NCBI RefSeq assembly: GCF_041206865.1
Contig: NZ_JBGEDP010000001.1
Location: 5,022,001-5,086,000 of the forward strand
From: Mycobacterium sp. HUMS_12744610
Lineage (GTDB): Bacteria; Actinomycetota; Actinomycetes; Mycobacteriales; Mycobacteriaceae
Length of the DNA stretch: 64,000 nucleotides
Direction: 5' to 3'
Shown: piece after piece, positions 1 through 9,204 of the stretch
Position numbering within the stretch: the stretch's first letter is position 1
Layout: the number at the start of each line of letters is the position of its first letter
Translations under genes and position numbers: made by a program
Notes under the pieces: generated by a model
The model's input: the letters and a program-made list of their open reading frames with translations, nothing else
Told to the model about the DNA's origin: nothing
The model's database searches: none

Positions 1-1
1 G

Positions 2-904
2 TGGGACGGAGTGATCGGGCCGGGGGCACCGATCGATACCAACCGCTGGTGCGCGGTGGCCACCAACGTGCTGGGCGGTTGCCGCGGCTCCACCGGGCCC
101 AGCTCGCGGGCCCGGGACGGCAAGCCCTGGGGCTCGCGCTTTCCGCTGATCACCGTGCGCGACCAGGTGGAGGCCGACATCTGTGCGCTGGCCGCGCTGG
201 GCATCAACGAGGTCGCCGCCGTCGTCGGTGGATCCATGGGCGGCGCAAGGGCTTTGGAGTGGATGGTCGGTCACCCCGACCGGGTCCGGGCGGGGCTGCT
301 GCTGGCGGTCGGCGCGCGCGCCACCGCCGACCAGATCGGCACCCAGACCACTCAGATCGCGGCCATCAAGGCCGACCCCAACTGGCAGGGCGGCGACTAC
401 CACGACAGCGGACGCAAGCCGGAGGACGGGCTCACGATCGCCCGCCGCTTCGCGCACCTGACCTACCGCGGCGAGTTGGAACTCGACACCCGTTTCGCCA
501 ACGACGGTCAGGGTGACGAGGACCCGGCGAACGGTGGCAGCTACGCGGTGCAGAGTTACCTCGAGCATCAGGGCAACAAGCTGTTGTCCCGCTTCGACGC
601 CGGCAGCTACGTGATCCTGACCGAGGCGCTGAACAGCCACGACGTCGGCCGCGGTCGCGGCGGGGTCCGTCAGGCCCTGCGCAGCTGCCCGGTGCCGGCC
701 GTGGTCGGCGGCATCACCTCCGACCGGCTCTACCCGCTGCGCCTGCAGGAGGAGCTGGCCGACCTGCTGCCGGGCTGCTCCGGCCTGCGCGTGGTCGACT
801 CCAGATGCGGGCACGACGGCTTCCTGGTGGAGTCCGAGGCGGTCGGCGAGCTGATCCGCGAGACCCTCGCCCTGGCCGAGAATGAAGGCGCGTGTCGGCG
901 GTGA
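2..904 (+). CDS. metX: Homoserine O-acetyltransferase, 3' part (5' end outside window)
   Basis: This is the C-terminal 300 residues of a MetX/MetA-type alpha/beta hydrolase. The enzyme transfers acetyl from acetyl-CoA to L-homoserine in the cytoplasm, the first committed step of methionine synthesis by direct sulfhydrylation. The frame is open from base 2. The fragment reads WDGVIGPG and DTNRWC near its start, a nucleophile elbow GGSMGG at about residues 77-82 (Ser nucleophile), TSDRLYP (likely the Asp region) and CGHDGF near the end (catalytic His). All three parts of the triad are therefore present. The stop overlaps the next gene by 13 bases, which points to co-transcription. The start and promoter lie upstream of the window. 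Confidence 0.93.
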   Translation, partial: WDGVIGPGAPIDTNRWCAVATNVLGGCRGSTGPSSRARDGKPWGSRFPLITVRDQVEADICALAALGINEVAAVVGGSMGGARALEWMVGHPDRVRAGLLLAVGARATADQIGTQTTQIAAIKADPNWQGGDYHDSGRKPEDGLTIARRFAHLTYRGELELDTRFANDGQGDEDPANGGSYAVQSYLEHQGNKLLSRFDAGSYVILTEALNSHDVGRGRGGVRQALRSCPVPAVVGGITSDRLYPLRLQEELADLLPGCSGLRVVDSRCGHDGFLVESEAVGELIRETLALAENEGACRR

Positions 905-1635
905 CCCGCTCGAGACAGGAACGCTCCCTGTCGTTCGGCTCGGCCGCCGCCGCCTACGAGCGTGGGCGCCCGTCCTACCCGCCGGAGGCCATCGACTGGC
1001 TGTTGCCGGCCGGTGCGCACCAGGTGCTCGATCTGGGCGCGGGCACGGGCAAGCTGACCACCAGGCTGGTCGAGCGCGGCCTGGACGTGGTGGCCGTCGA
1101 TCCGATCCCCGACATGCTCGAAGTGCTGCGGGACGCGCTGCCGGAGACCCGGGCCCTGCTGGGCACCGCGGAAGAGATTCCGTTGCCAAACAACAGTGTT
1201 GACGCCGTGCTGGTCGCCCAGGCCTGGCATTGGGTGGATCCGGCGCGAGCGATTCCGGAGGTGGCCCGCGTGCTGCGCCCCGGCGGGCGGCTGGGCCTGG
1301 TGTGGAACACCCGCGACGAACGGCTCGGCTGGGTGCGCGAGCTCGGCGAGATCATCGGCAGCGACGACGACGGCGGCCGGCTCGACGTGACGCTGCCCGC
1401 ACCATTCACCGACCTGGAGCGCCACCGCGTGGAGTGGACGAATTACCTTACGCCGCAAGCGTTGATCGATCTGGTGGCGTCGCGCAGCTACTGCATCACC
1501 TCGCCGGCCGAGGTCCGCACCAAGACACTCGAGGCGGTCCGCGAGCTGCTGGCCACCCATCCGGCCCTGGCGAATTCGACGGGACTTGCGCTGCCCTACG
1601 TCACCGTGTGCATCCGGGCGACGCTGGCGGGCTGA
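892..1635 (+). CDS. Class I SAM-dependent methyltransferase (Rv3342-like)
   Basis: The product is a 247-residue cytoplasmic methyltransferase of the UbiE/methyltransferase-11 type. The AdoMet-binding glycine-rich loop [12 protein letters not shown] lies at about residues 44-55 and is followed by the acidic VDPIPDML segment and [11 protein letters not shown] (motif IV region). The GTG start at 892 lies inside the 3' end of metX, so translation is probably coupled. The same metX-methyltransferase order is known in M. tuberculosis (Rv3341-Rv3342). The substrate cannot be told from sequence. Length is normal and no defect was seen. Confidence 0.88.
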   Translation: MSAVTRSRQERSLSFGSAAAAYERGRPSYPPEAIDWLLPAGAHQVLDLGAGTGKLTTRLVERGLDVVAVDPIPDMLEVLRDALPETRALLGTAEEIPLPNNSVDAVLVAQAWHWVDPARAIPEVARVLRPGGRLGLVWNTRDERLGWVRELGEIIGSDDDGGRLDVTLPAPFTDLERHRVEWTNYLTPQALIDLVASRSYCITSPAEVRTKTLEAVRELLATHPALANSTGLALPYVTVCIRATLAG

Positions 1636-2911
1636 CGGGCGCGATCAGCTTTCGTCCTCCGCATCCTCGTCGTCTTCGTCTTCCTTTCTGCGCAAAAGTT
1701 TTTCGGGGTGCCAGTAGGTGTTTTTTCGGGGTTGGCCGCGGTCGAGGTGTGGGGGTGGGATCCATTCGGTGTCGCCGTTGGTGTTTTTGCGGGTGGTCCA
1801 GCCGCGGGGTTGTAGGAGGCGGTGGTGGGGGCCGCAGGCGAAGGTGAGGTCGTCGATGTCGGTGCATCGACAGGTGGCCCAGTCGGTGACGTGGTGGACT
1901 TCGCTGTAGTAGCCGCCCACGGTGCAGCCGGGGGCTGAGCAGCCGCGGTCTTTGGCGTAGAGCACGATTCTTTGCGCGGGGGAGGCCAGGCGTTTGGTGT
2001 GGTAGAGGGCCAGGGTTTTGCCTTTGTCGAAGATCACCAGGTAGTGATGGGCGTGGCGGGCCAGGCGGATGACATCGCTCATGGGCAAGATGGTGCCCCC
2101 GCCGGTCAGGGCGCATCCGGCGGCGGCTTCCAGTTCGGCCAGGGTGGTGGTGGCGATGATGGCGGCCGGAAGCCCGTTGTGTTGGCCCAGCTTCCCGGAG
2201 GCCAGGATCGCGCGGAGTGCGGCGAGCAGGCCGTCGTGCTGGCGTTGGGCGGGCCCGCGGGCATCTTTGTCGATGGCGTCCTGGGTGGGGGTGCCGTCGA
2301 TGCAGGGGTGCTCGTCGAGGGGGTTGCACATGCCCGGGGCGGCGAGTTTGGCCCACAGGGCTTCGATCGTGGCGCGCAGTTCGGGGGTGATCCAGCCGCT
2401 CAGGTGTGACATTTTGTCGGGGCCCTGGGCGCCCAGGATCAGCCCGCGCCGCCGGGCCCGGTCCTCGTCGGTGTAGTTGCCGTCGGGGTTGAGGGCGTTG
2501 TCGAGTTGCTCGGCGAGCCCGCTGAGTTGTTCGGGGCGGATTCGGGTGCCGTGGCGGGCCAGGTCGGCTTCGGCGCGTTCGCGGGTGGGCTGGTCGACCC
2601 AGCCGGGCAGCTGGCGGCAGAAGCGGCGGATCACCGCGACGTGCTCGGGTCCGAGCGTGCCCTGGCGCTGACGCAAAGCGGTCTCGGCCAACATCGGGGG
2701 CAGGGGTTGGCCGGTCAGCCCGTGGCGGGGGCCCAGGTCGGCGGCCTCACGGACCCGGCGGGCGGCCTGGGGGCGCGAGATCGAGGTGGCCTCGGCGATC
2801 GCGTGGGAGAGCTTGCCGCCCAACTCTTCCGCGCTGGCCTGATGGGCCAGGGTGTTGATCACCGCATGCTCGAGGGCGGGCAGGCGCCGGCGCACCGTTT
2901 CCACCCGCCCC

Positions 2912-4329
2912 GAGCCTGTCACGATTTCTGTGTAAGTCAGAGGTGATTTGACTACGAGTTGTATTCTAGCACAATGGGATTCGCCCAGGGAATAGTCTGG
3001 CGAGTGTGTTGAGCGCCACAGTCCAGTTGTGCGTTCCAGTACCCGAATAGCCTCCTCTCTCGCTGGAGATGTTGCGCAGCCCGAGGTACAGCAACTTCAT
3101 CGCGGCGTCCTTGTCCGTGAAATGACCACGGTTCTTGGTGATCTTGCGCAACTGGAAGTTGATCGACTCGATCGCATTGGTGGTGTAGACGATCTTGCGC
3201 AACTCCACCGGATAGTCCAGGAACGGAACGAATTCCCCCCAGGCGTTGTGCCACACGTCAATTGCACCCGGATATTGGGCGCCGAATTGCTGGTCGAACT
3301 CCTTGAGTGCGAGTTCGGCTCCATCGACGGTCGGCGCACTGTAGATCGCCCGCATCGCGGTGGCGACCTTCTTGCGGTCCTTATAAGACACGAAGCGCAT
3401 CGCATTCCTAATGACGTGCACGACGCAGGTCTGCACCACGGTATCGGGATAGATCGAGCGGATCGCATCAGGCAGACCGGTCAGCCCGTCGCAGCAGGCG
3501 ATGAGGATGTCGCGCACCCCGCGGTTGCGCAGGTCGATGACGACCTTCTGCCAGAACTTCGCCCCCTCGGAGTCCTGGATCCAGCAGCCCAAGGCGTGTT
3601 TGCGGCCCTCCAGATCCACGCCAATGGCCAAATAGGCGACCTTGGTGGTGATGACCCCGTTGTCGCCGATCCGCAGCCGCAGCCCATCGATGTAGAGGAT
3701 CGGGTAGACCTCATCGAGCGGGCGGGCCTGCCAGGCCTTGATCTCATCGACCACCACCTCGGTGATATTGGAGATCAACTCCCGCGACACCGACGCCCCA
3801 TAGACCTCCTGCAGGTGGGCTTCGATATCGCGGGTGGTCATTCCCCGTGAATACAGCGACAACACCACCGAATTGATGTTGTTGAGCCGGCGGGTCTTCT
3901 TCGGCACAATCGCCGGCTCAAACGAGCCGTTGCGATCACGCGGCGCATCGATCTGCACCGGGCCGTTGACGGTGGTCACCGTTTTCGGCGTGGTGCCGTT
4001 GCGCGAATTTCCCGATCCGCGTCCGGCCGGATCGCCGGCCTCATAGCCCAGATGGTGGGTTAGCTCCGCATTCAGCGCCCGCTCCAGCACGGCCTTAGTC
4101 AGCTGGTTCAGCAAACCGTCCGCGCCGTCGATCGGGGTCCCGGTCTTCACCGCATCCTTAATCAACGAGTCCAGCGTCTCTTCGGTGAACATCTCGGCCA
4201 GCCGCCGCGCCGCGGTCGTCTCCTCAGCCGGCATCTGCATGGTCTTGGTCACAAAACACTCCTTCTGTCCGCCCAACGGCGGTCCGATGATGGACCACCC
4301 CGGACTTACACAGATGGAATGACACGCCC
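2912..4329 (-). mobile_element. IS256-family insertion sequence, 1418 bp, 8-bp target duplication
   Basis: This is a complete element inserted in the 13E12 gene. The ends form imperfect inverted repeats: GAGCCTGTCA at 2912 matches GGGCGTGTCA read inward from 4329 at 8 of 10 positions, and after a 7-base unmatched stretch both ends read TGTGTAAGTC. The target duplication CCCGCCCC is present on both sides, at 2904-2911 and 4330-4337. An 8-bp duplication is typical of IS256-family transposition. It encodes one transposase. The size is close to that of MAC elements such as IS1245, but the exact IS name was not established. Confidence 0.92.
2966..4252 (-). CDS. IS256-family (mutator-type) DDE transposase
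   Basis: The product is a 428-residue transposase that cuts and joins the ends of the surrounding element. Catalytic acidic positions are visible as ILYIDGLRL (first Asp), ACCDGLTGL (second Asp) and the family signature [14 protein letters not shown] (Glu). The last motif is diagnostic for the mutator/IS256 superfamily. The open frame continues upstream to 4453 because it is fused in frame to the 5' piece of the 13E12 gene. The natural start is the GTG at 4252: AAGGAG precedes it by 8 bases, and the reading then begins [11 protein letters not shown]. The frame is intact, so the element may be active. Confidence 0.9.
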   Translation of the reverse strand: MTKTMQMPAEETTAARRLAEMFTEETLDSLIKDAVKTGTPIDGADGLLNQLTKAVLERALNAELTHHLGYEAGDPAGRGSGNSRNGTTPKTVTTVNGPVQIDAPRDRNGSFEPAIVPKKTRRLNNINSVVLSLYSRGMTTRDIEAHLQEVYGASVSRELISNITEVVVDEIKAWQARPLDEVYPILYIDGLRLRIGDNGVITTKVAYLAIGVDLEGRKHALGCWIQDSEGAKFWQKVVIDLRNRGVRDILIACCDGLTGLPDAIRSIYPDTVVQTCVVHVIRNAMRFVSYKDRKKVATAMRAIYSAPTVDGAELALKEFDQQFGAQYPGAIDVWHNAWGEFVPFLDYPVELRKIVYTTNAIESINFQLRKITKNRGHFTDKDAAMKLLYLGLRNISSERGGYSGTGTHNWTVALNTLARLFPGRIPLC

Positions 4330-4531
4330 CCCGCCCCAGCCAGGCCAGCAACTCCGGGGTGGTCAACGCCTCGCAGTCGAACCCCAGCAGCGTGTCCAGG
4401 TCGGCATCCAGCGCGTCGAACGCCGCACCCAGCTCCTCCCGGTCAACACTCACACCGTCAAACTATGCGCACCCACCGACAACAAACCCCGGAATGTGAC
4501 CACAGAAACCACAGTGACACAAGTTTTTTGG

Positions 4532-5990
4532 CTAGAAGGTCAACCCTGACAACATGACCCGACTCGGGTCGTACTTCTGCCGCACGGTGGACAGCTGCGA
4601 GAGATTGGAACCGAAGTAGCGCGACGCCGGGGTGTTGGCCTCCAGGTAGTTGACGTACCCGCCGACCGAATACGGTTGCACCGCTTGGTGTGCGGCGGCC
4701 AGCCATTTCGTCGCCGCCGGCACCTGGTTGGCGGCGGGTTCGGCGTACCACTGCAGCACCGCGGACTGCTTGCGCCACGGGAAGGCCGTATCGCCCGGCG
4801 CCAGGTCGCCGGCCGCTCCCCCCAGGGGGTCGACGAGCACGGAGGCCTTCCCGGCCGCCGCGGGCCACTGCCCGATGGCGGTGGCAATCGCATGTGCCGC
4901 AGCGGCGTTCACCGTCGAGATCACGTCCGATCCCGCGACGAACCCGCGGGGAGACGACGCCGAGCTGCCGCCGGCAAGATACGTCGCCAGGCCCAGGTGT
5001 GTCATCGTCGTGTTCTGCACGCCACTGGGTTGCACACCGACCGCGGACTTGATCGCGTTCGCCGCCGAGGCCCCGGTGCCCGCGGGGCAGGTGGCCAGGA
5101 TCTGGCAGTTCGTCTGCGACGACCCGATGGCGAGATCGACGCGGCCCCAGGTGTTCCGGTCGGCGGCGGCGAGCCAGGACTGCCAGCCGGACAGCACCTG
5201 CACCGCGGACGACGACGGAAAGTCGAGTCGCACTACGTCGGTGGAGTCGGCGGCGAACGTCGCGAACGTCATCGCCGTCGTCACGCCGAAGTTGCCGCCG
5301 CCGCCCCCGCGCAGCGCCCAAAACAGATCGGGATGGTCGTTGGCGGAGGCGGTGACCACGTCGCCGCTCGGCAGCACGACCGTGGCCGACTGCAGCGTGT
5401 CGCACGTGAGGCCCGCGCGCCGCGTATCCGCGCCGATGCCGCCGCCGAGCGCGGACCCCCCGATGCCGACCGTCGGGCAGGTGCCGACTGGGACCGCCCG
5501 GCCGGCGCCGGCGCAAGCCTGTTGCAAGGCGGCCAGATTGGTCGCCGGGGTCACCGTCACGTTGCCGCCGTCCAGCTGCGCCCCGCCGGGGAGGCCCCGC
5601 AGGTCGAGCACCATCGCATTGGCGGCGGTCGAGGCGCCGATATACGAATGCCCGCCGGCCCGCGGGGCGACCTGGAGCCTGTTGGCCGTCGCGAAGGCGA
5701 CCGCCCGCTGCACGTCCGCCTGCGACGACACGCGCAACCACCGCGGCCGGATTCGAATTGCTGTAGAACGAGTTGAAAACCTGCTTGCCTTTAACGAATT
5801 GAGCGCCGCTGGCCGGCAGCAGCACCCTGCCTCCGATGGAGGACGCCAGACCGCCCCACCCGCCGGCCGGGTCCGCCGCCGCCCGCGCGGTGCCGAACAC
5901 CGCCCCCGTCGCCAACATCCCGACGGCACCGCGAAGGAACGTCTGGCGCGAGATCGCATGGTCCAACGGACGGCTTCGATTCGTCGTCAT
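4532..5990 (-). pseudogene. Exported berberine-bridge-type FAD oxidase, broken by a 1-base insertion
   Basis: This is a PCMH-type FAD oxidoreductase of the BBE family. The ATG at 5990 opens an export signal (SRQTFLRGAVGMLATGAVFG), which resembles a Tat signal but has RQ instead of the twin RR. The signal-peptide frame runs out at NPAAVV, and the enzyme continues in the next frame. Dropping one T of the TT at 5736-5737 gives the expected NPAAVVRVSSQADVQ. Downstream are RAGGHSY (His for covalent FAD), GLTCDTL (Cys, so FAD would be bicovalent) and the C-terminal BBE motif YFGSNLSQL...YDPSRVM. Everything else looks intact, so this is a young pseudogene or a sequencing error. From memory the corresponding M. 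tuberculosis locus (Rv3351c-Rv3353c) is also fragmentary. Confidence 0.85.
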
Positions 5991-6284
5991 GGGCCGGATT
6001 CTGGAACATTTGGGGCCGGGAAACTTCCCGCCGCGGCGCGTGTCGGATCACGGTGTGGCGTCGATGTGTCCCGCCGCCCGCGGGCCGACGAGGACCCGGT
6101 AACCGATGCCGCGGGTGGGAGGCGCGCACGAAACGGCATAGTGTGCGAAGCTTTATCCCACCGTATCCTCGATGTGACCGGGATAGGCCAATGTTTTCGG
6201 GGTGATCCGAGTGCCGGAGGAGCACTCACGACAGACGGGGAAGCTGTCTTGAAACCAACGGCACGCACTCACGATTGGATCTGG
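5991..6284. other. Divergent intergenic region, no gene
   Basis: About 294 bases separate the divergent oxidase pseudogene and the DUF732 gene. No convincing coding frame or clear operator was seen. Promoters for both genes should lie here. Confidence 0.5.
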
Positions 6285-6689
6285 ATGTTCCGTCATCAGC
6301 CCCTGAGCATTCGGCTGCTGGCCGGCGCGGCCGCCGTCGTCACCGCGGCGGCGGCCCTCGCGGCACCCGCCGAGGCTGACTGGACGACCGACGACGGCTT
6401 CATCGACGCGCTGAACCACGCCGGGATCAACTTCGGTGAGCCCGGAAACGCGATCGGCGTGGGCCAGTCCATCTGCCCGATGCTCGCGGAGCCGGGCGGG
6501 AACTTCGCCGCGGCGGCGGCCCGGGTCAGGGGCGGGGGCATGTCCCCGCAGATGGCGCAGCTGTTCACCACCATCGCGATCCAGACGTACTGCCCCGAGG
6601 AGATCGCATCGATCGCCAACGGCAACCTGACCGGCGGCTTGCCGCAGGTCCCGGGCATGCCGGGCCTGCCCGCGCTGCCGGGAGCCTAA
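6285..6689 (+). CDS. Secreted DUF732 protein (Rv3354-like)
   Basis: This is a small exported protein of 134 residues. The N-terminus has a Sec signal peptide: a basic start (MFRHQPLSIRLL), a hydrophobic core and a probable cleavage at APAEA-D near residue 30. The mature part is a DUF732 domain: FIDALNHAGI, then two Cys (SICPML and QTYCPEE) that probably form a disulfide. The tail is a short Pro/Gly/Leu stretch. The ATG at 6285 was chosen because it gives the signal peptide directly; the open frame upstream is antisense to the oxidase gene. Its stop overlaps the convergent stop of the next gene. The function of DUF732 proteins is unknown. Confidence 0.87.
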   Translation: MFRHQPLSIRLLAGAAAVVTAAAALAAPAEADWTTDDGFIDALNHAGINFGEPGNAIGVGQSICPMLAEPGGNFAAAAARVRGGGMSPQMAQLFTTIAIQTYCPEEIASIANGNLTGGLPQVPGMPGLPALPGA

Positions 6690-6967
6690 CCGGTACCCAG
6701 CGGGTCGATGGTCCAGGCGATGTAGACCATCGCAGCCCCGATCGTCGCGGTGGTCACGAAGTCGACGCCCTTGCTGCGCACCACCAAGAGGCCGGCCCGG
6801 TCGTCGGGCAGCGCCAAGCGCAGCATCGCGGCCACGCCGACGCCGATGCCGATCAGCAACGAACCGCGCCGCCAGAAGTTGGCCCCCGCCAACGCGAAAG
6901 CCGTGGCGAAGATCACCCCCACCAGCAGTATCGGCCACTGGGCCCGCAGCACAGCCCGGCCGTTCAT
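6686..6967 (-). CDS. DUF3017 small membrane protein (Rv3355c-like)
   Basis: A 93-residue integral membrane protein with three hydrophobic segments: about residues 10-27 ([16 protein letters not shown]), 34-52 ([19 protein letters not shown]) and 69-86 ([16 protein letters not shown]). Its ATG overlaps the folD stop as ATGA, so translation is coupled to folD. The family (DUF3017) has no known function. The pairing with folD is conserved in mycobacteria from memory (Rv3356c-Rv3355c). The stop TAG at 6686-6688 overlaps the stop of the convergent DUF732 gene, so there is no space for a separate terminator. Confidence 0.85.
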   Translation of the reverse strand: MNGRAVLRAQWPILLVGVIFATAFALAGANFWRRGSLLIGIGVGVAAMLRLALPDDRAGLLVVRSKGVDFVTTATIGAAMVYIAWTIDPLGTG

Positions 6968-7809
6968 TGCCGCTCGGCCAGCTCGACGACGTTGGTCAGC
7001 AGAAACGCGCGCGTCAGGGGGCCGACTCCGCCCGGGTTGGGCGACACGTGGCCGGCCACCTCCCAGACATCCGGATGCACGTCGCCCACCAGGCCGTCCT
7101 CCGTGCGGCTGACCCCCACGTCGACCACCGCGGCGCCGGGGCGCACCATGTCGGCGGTCAGCATGTGCGGGACACCGGCTGCGGCCACGATGATTTCGGC
7201 CTGCTTGGTGAACGCGGACAGGTCGCGAGTTCCGGTGTGGCACAACGTCACAGTGGCGTTCTCAAAACGGCGCGTCAGCAGCAGCCCCAGTGGCCGGCCG
7301 ACCGTCACGCCGCGGCCGATGACGACGACGTGCGCCCCGGCGATCTCGATCCCGTAGCGCCGCAGCAGGTGCACGACGCCCCGCGCGGTGCACGGCAGCG
7401 GCGCCGGGATGCTGAGCACCAGGCGGCCCAGGTTGGTGGGATGCAGCCCGTCGGCGTCCTTGGCCGGGTCGATGCGCTCCAGCGCCGCGTTCTCGTCCAG
7501 ATGCCTGGGCAGCGGCAACTGCACGATGTAGCCGGTGCATTCGGGGTTGGCGTTGAGCTCGTCGATGGTCTCGTGCAGCGTGGCGGTGCTGGTGTCGGCG
7601 GGCAGATCGCGGCGGATCGAGGTGATGCCGACCTTGGCGCAGTCGGAGTGCTTACCGCGCACGTAGGCCTGCGACCCGGGATCGTCACCGACCAGGATGG
7701 TGCCCAGCCCCGGGGTGCGACCCGCCGCGGTCAACGCGGCCACCCGCTGCTTCAGATCGACGAAGATCTCGTCGCGGGTGACCTTGCCGTCCAGTGTGAT
7801 TGCGCCCAC
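6964..7809 (-). CDS. folD: Bifunctional methylene-THF dehydrogenase / methenyl-THF cyclohydrolase
   Basis: FolD interconverts 5,10-methylene-THF, 5,10-methenyl-THF and 10-formyl-THF with NADP, and supplies one-carbon units for purines, Met-tRNA formylation and methionine. The 281-residue protein has the N-terminal catalytic domain with [18 protein letters not shown] (Tyr and Lys of the active site), then [12 protein letters not shown] and [16 protein letters not shown] (folate site). The Rossmann part contains [14 protein letters not shown]. The C-terminal [15 protein letters not shown] motif is intact. Translation starts at GTG 7809, close to the divergent oxidoreductase start. The stop is shared with the start of the DUF3017 gene. 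Confidence 0.96.
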   Translation of the reverse strand: MGAITLDGKVTRDEIFVDLKQRVAALTAAGRTPGLGTILVGDDPGSQAYVRGKHSDCAKVGITSIRRDLPADTSTATLHETIDELNANPECTGYIVQLPLPRHLDENAALERIDPAKDADGLHPTNLGRLVLSIPAPLPCTARGVVHLLRRYGIEIAGAHVVVIGRGVTVGRPLGLLLTRRFENATVTLCHTGTRDLSAFTKQAEIIVAAAGVPHMLTADMVRPGAAVVDVGVSRTEDGLVGDVHPDVWEVAGHVSPNPGGVGPLTRAFLLTNVVELAERQ

Positions 7810-7848
7810 GCCTCACAGTCTGGCACGCGGCGGGTTTAGGCTCCTCGC

Positions 7849-9057
7849 ATGTCTACCCCACCTGACGTGTTCGCCCCGGCCAAGCTGGGTCCGGTGACGC
7901 TGCGCAACCGCACCATCAAGTCCGCCACATTCGAAGCGCGCACGCCCAACGGGTTGGTTTCCGACGACCTCATCGAATACCACCGCCTGCCCGCCGCGGG
8001 CGGGGTCGGCATGACGACCGTCGCCTACTGCGCGGTCTCCCCCGGCGGCCGCACCGAGGGCAACGGACTCTGGATGCGTCCGGAGGCGGTGCCCGGGCTG
8101 CGCCGGCTCACCGACGCGGTGCACGCCGAGGGGGCGGCGGTGAGCGCGCAGATCGGCCACGCCGGCCCCGTCGCCAACGCCAAGTCCAACAGGGCGACCG
8201 CGCTGGCGCCGGTGCGGTTCTTCAATCCCATCGGGATGCGGTTCGCCAGGAAGGCGACCCGCGACGACATCGACGACGTGACCGCCGCGCACGCCAACGC
8301 CGCGATGCTGGCCATCGACGCCGGCTTCGACGCGGTCGAGATCCACCTGGGCCACAACTATTTGGCGAGCGCGTTCCTGTCTCCGCTGATCAACCGCCGC
8401 AACGACGAGTTCGGCGGATCGCTGGAGAACCGGGCCAAGGTGGCCCGCGGGCTGGTGATGGCCGTGCGCCGCGCGGTCGACATGCGCGGGGCGGGCCGGA
8501 TCGCGGTCACCGCCAAGCTCAACATGACCGACGGCGTCCGCGGCGGCATCAGCACCGAGGAGGCGCTGACCACCGCCAAATGGCTGCAGGACGACGGCGG
8601 GCTGGACGCGATCGAGCTGACCGCGGGCAGCTCGCTGGTCAACCCCATGTACCTATTCCACGGCGACGCACCGCTCAAGCAGTTCGCCGCCGCCTTCAAG
8701 CCGCCACTGAGCTGGGGCATGCGCATGACGGGCAAGAAATTCCTGCGCGAGTACCCCTACCGCGAGGCCTACCTGTTGCGCCACGCCAAGCTGTTCCGGG
8801 CCGAGCTGAAGATGCCGCTGATCCTGCTCGGCGGCATCACCAACCGGGAGACGATGGATCTGGCGATGGCCGAGGGATTCCAGTTCGTCGCGATGGGCCG
8901 GGCCCTGCTCGCCGAGCCCGATTTGATCAACCGGATCGCCGCCGACGGTGACCGGCACAGCGTGCATTCGGCCTGCACGCACTGCAACCAGTGCATGGCC
9001 ACCATCTACAGCCGGACGTACTGCGTGGTCACCGGCGCGCCCGATTCGGCCCGCTGA
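7849..9057 (+). CDS. Old yellow enzyme family NADH:flavin oxidoreductase (Rv3359-like)
   Basis: A 402-residue FMN-dependent TIM-barrel oxidoreductase of the OYE/2,4-dienoyl-CoA reductase class. Visible motifs are the N-terminal FAPAKLGPVTLRNR, AQIGHAGP, the active-site pair H-x-x-N in IHLGHNYLASAFLSP, the strongly conserved NRRNDEFGGSLENR, and FVAMGRALLAEPDL (FMN phosphate region). A Cys cluster ACTHCNQCM near the C-terminus recalls the Fe-S site of dienoyl-CoA reductases, but the chain stops before the second Rossmann domain, so this is a single-domain member. The physiological substrate is unknown. The stop codon lies in the first copy of a 60-bp tandem repeat. Confidence 0.9.
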   Translation: MSTPPDVFAPAKLGPVTLRNRTIKSATFEARTPNGLVSDDLIEYHRLPAAGGVGMTTVAYCAVSPGGRTEGNGLWMRPEAVPGLRRLTDAVHAEGAAVSAQIGHAGPVANAKSNRATALAPVRFFNPIGMRFARKATRDDIDDVTAAHANAAMLAIDAGFDAVEIHLGHNYLASAFLSPLINRRNDEFGGSLENRAKVARGLVMAVRRAVDMRGAGRIAVTAKLNMTDGVRGGISTEEALTTAKWLQDDGGLDAIELTAGSSLVNPMYLFHGDAPLKQFAAAFKPPLSWGMRMTGKKFLREYPYREAYLLRHAKLFRAELKMPLILLGGITNRETMDLAMAEGFQFVAMGRALLAEPDLINRIAADGDRHSVHSACTHCNQCMATIYSRTYCVVTGAPDSAR

Positions 9058-9153
9058 CGATGCACGCCGCCTAAGGCGGCGTGAGGAGGAGGCGGGCAAT
9101 CCAGCCCGGCCCGCTGACGATGCACGCCGCCTAAGGCGGCGTGAGGAGGAGGC
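9047..9153. repeat. Tandem 60-bp repeat, two copies, each with a 9-bp hairpin
   Basis: Positions 9047-9093 recur exactly at 9107-9153, with a period of 60. Each copy contains CACGCCGCC-TAA-GGCGGCGTG (9063-9083 and 9123-9143), a perfect 9-bp stem with a 3-base loop, followed by AGGAGGAGG. The first copy includes the last bases and stop codon of the oxidoreductase gene. The stems could act as transcription terminators, but no U-tract follows. The core TGACGATGC...GAGGAGGAG resembles, from memory, a dispersed intergenic element seen in mycobacteria. Confidence 0.8.
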
Positions 9154-9177
9154 TGGCACTCGGCCTCGACCGCGAAC

Positions 9178-9197
9178 TTATCTGCACCAGATAATGT
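9178..9197 (+). promoter_or_regulatory. Palindromic operator overlapping a leaderless -10 box
   Basis: TTATCTG-CAC-CAGATAA (9178-9194) is a perfect inverted repeat of 7-bp arms. It overlaps TAATGT (9192-9197), which fits the mycobacterial -10 pattern TANNNT and lies 7 bases before the ATG at 9205, as expected for a leaderless transcript. A repressor bound here would block the promoter of the FHA-ABC gene. No regulator gene is adjacent. Confidence 0.5.
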
Positions 9198-9204
9198 TGT
9201 TTCG

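Larger units (their letters stand above)
1645..4453 (-). pseudogene. 13E12-family DUF222/HNH protein split by an IS256-family element
   Basis: This is a 13E12 repeat-family protein with a DUF222 domain and a C-terminal HNH nuclease-like domain. The 5' part (GTG at 4453, about 41 residues ending LLAWLGR) lies upstream of the insertion. The 3' part runs from about 2911 down to 1645 and carries [14 protein letters not shown] (DUF222) and CSAPGC...EVHHVTDWA (HNH, with the zinc Cys and catalytic His). Removing the insertion and one 8-bp target copy restores an uninterrupted frame reading [14 protein letters not shown], about 460 residues, the usual family length. So the IS is the only lesion. Both fragments may still be translated: the 3' part has an in-frame GTG just inside the IS end. 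Function is unknown, although many family members sit next to mobile DNA. Confidence 0.88.

Noticed and set aside
4650..6689. A 679-codon open frame on the plus strand
   Set aside because: Its first 1.4 kb is antisense to the FAD oxidase, whose motifs are clear. Only the last part (from 6285) is a real gene.
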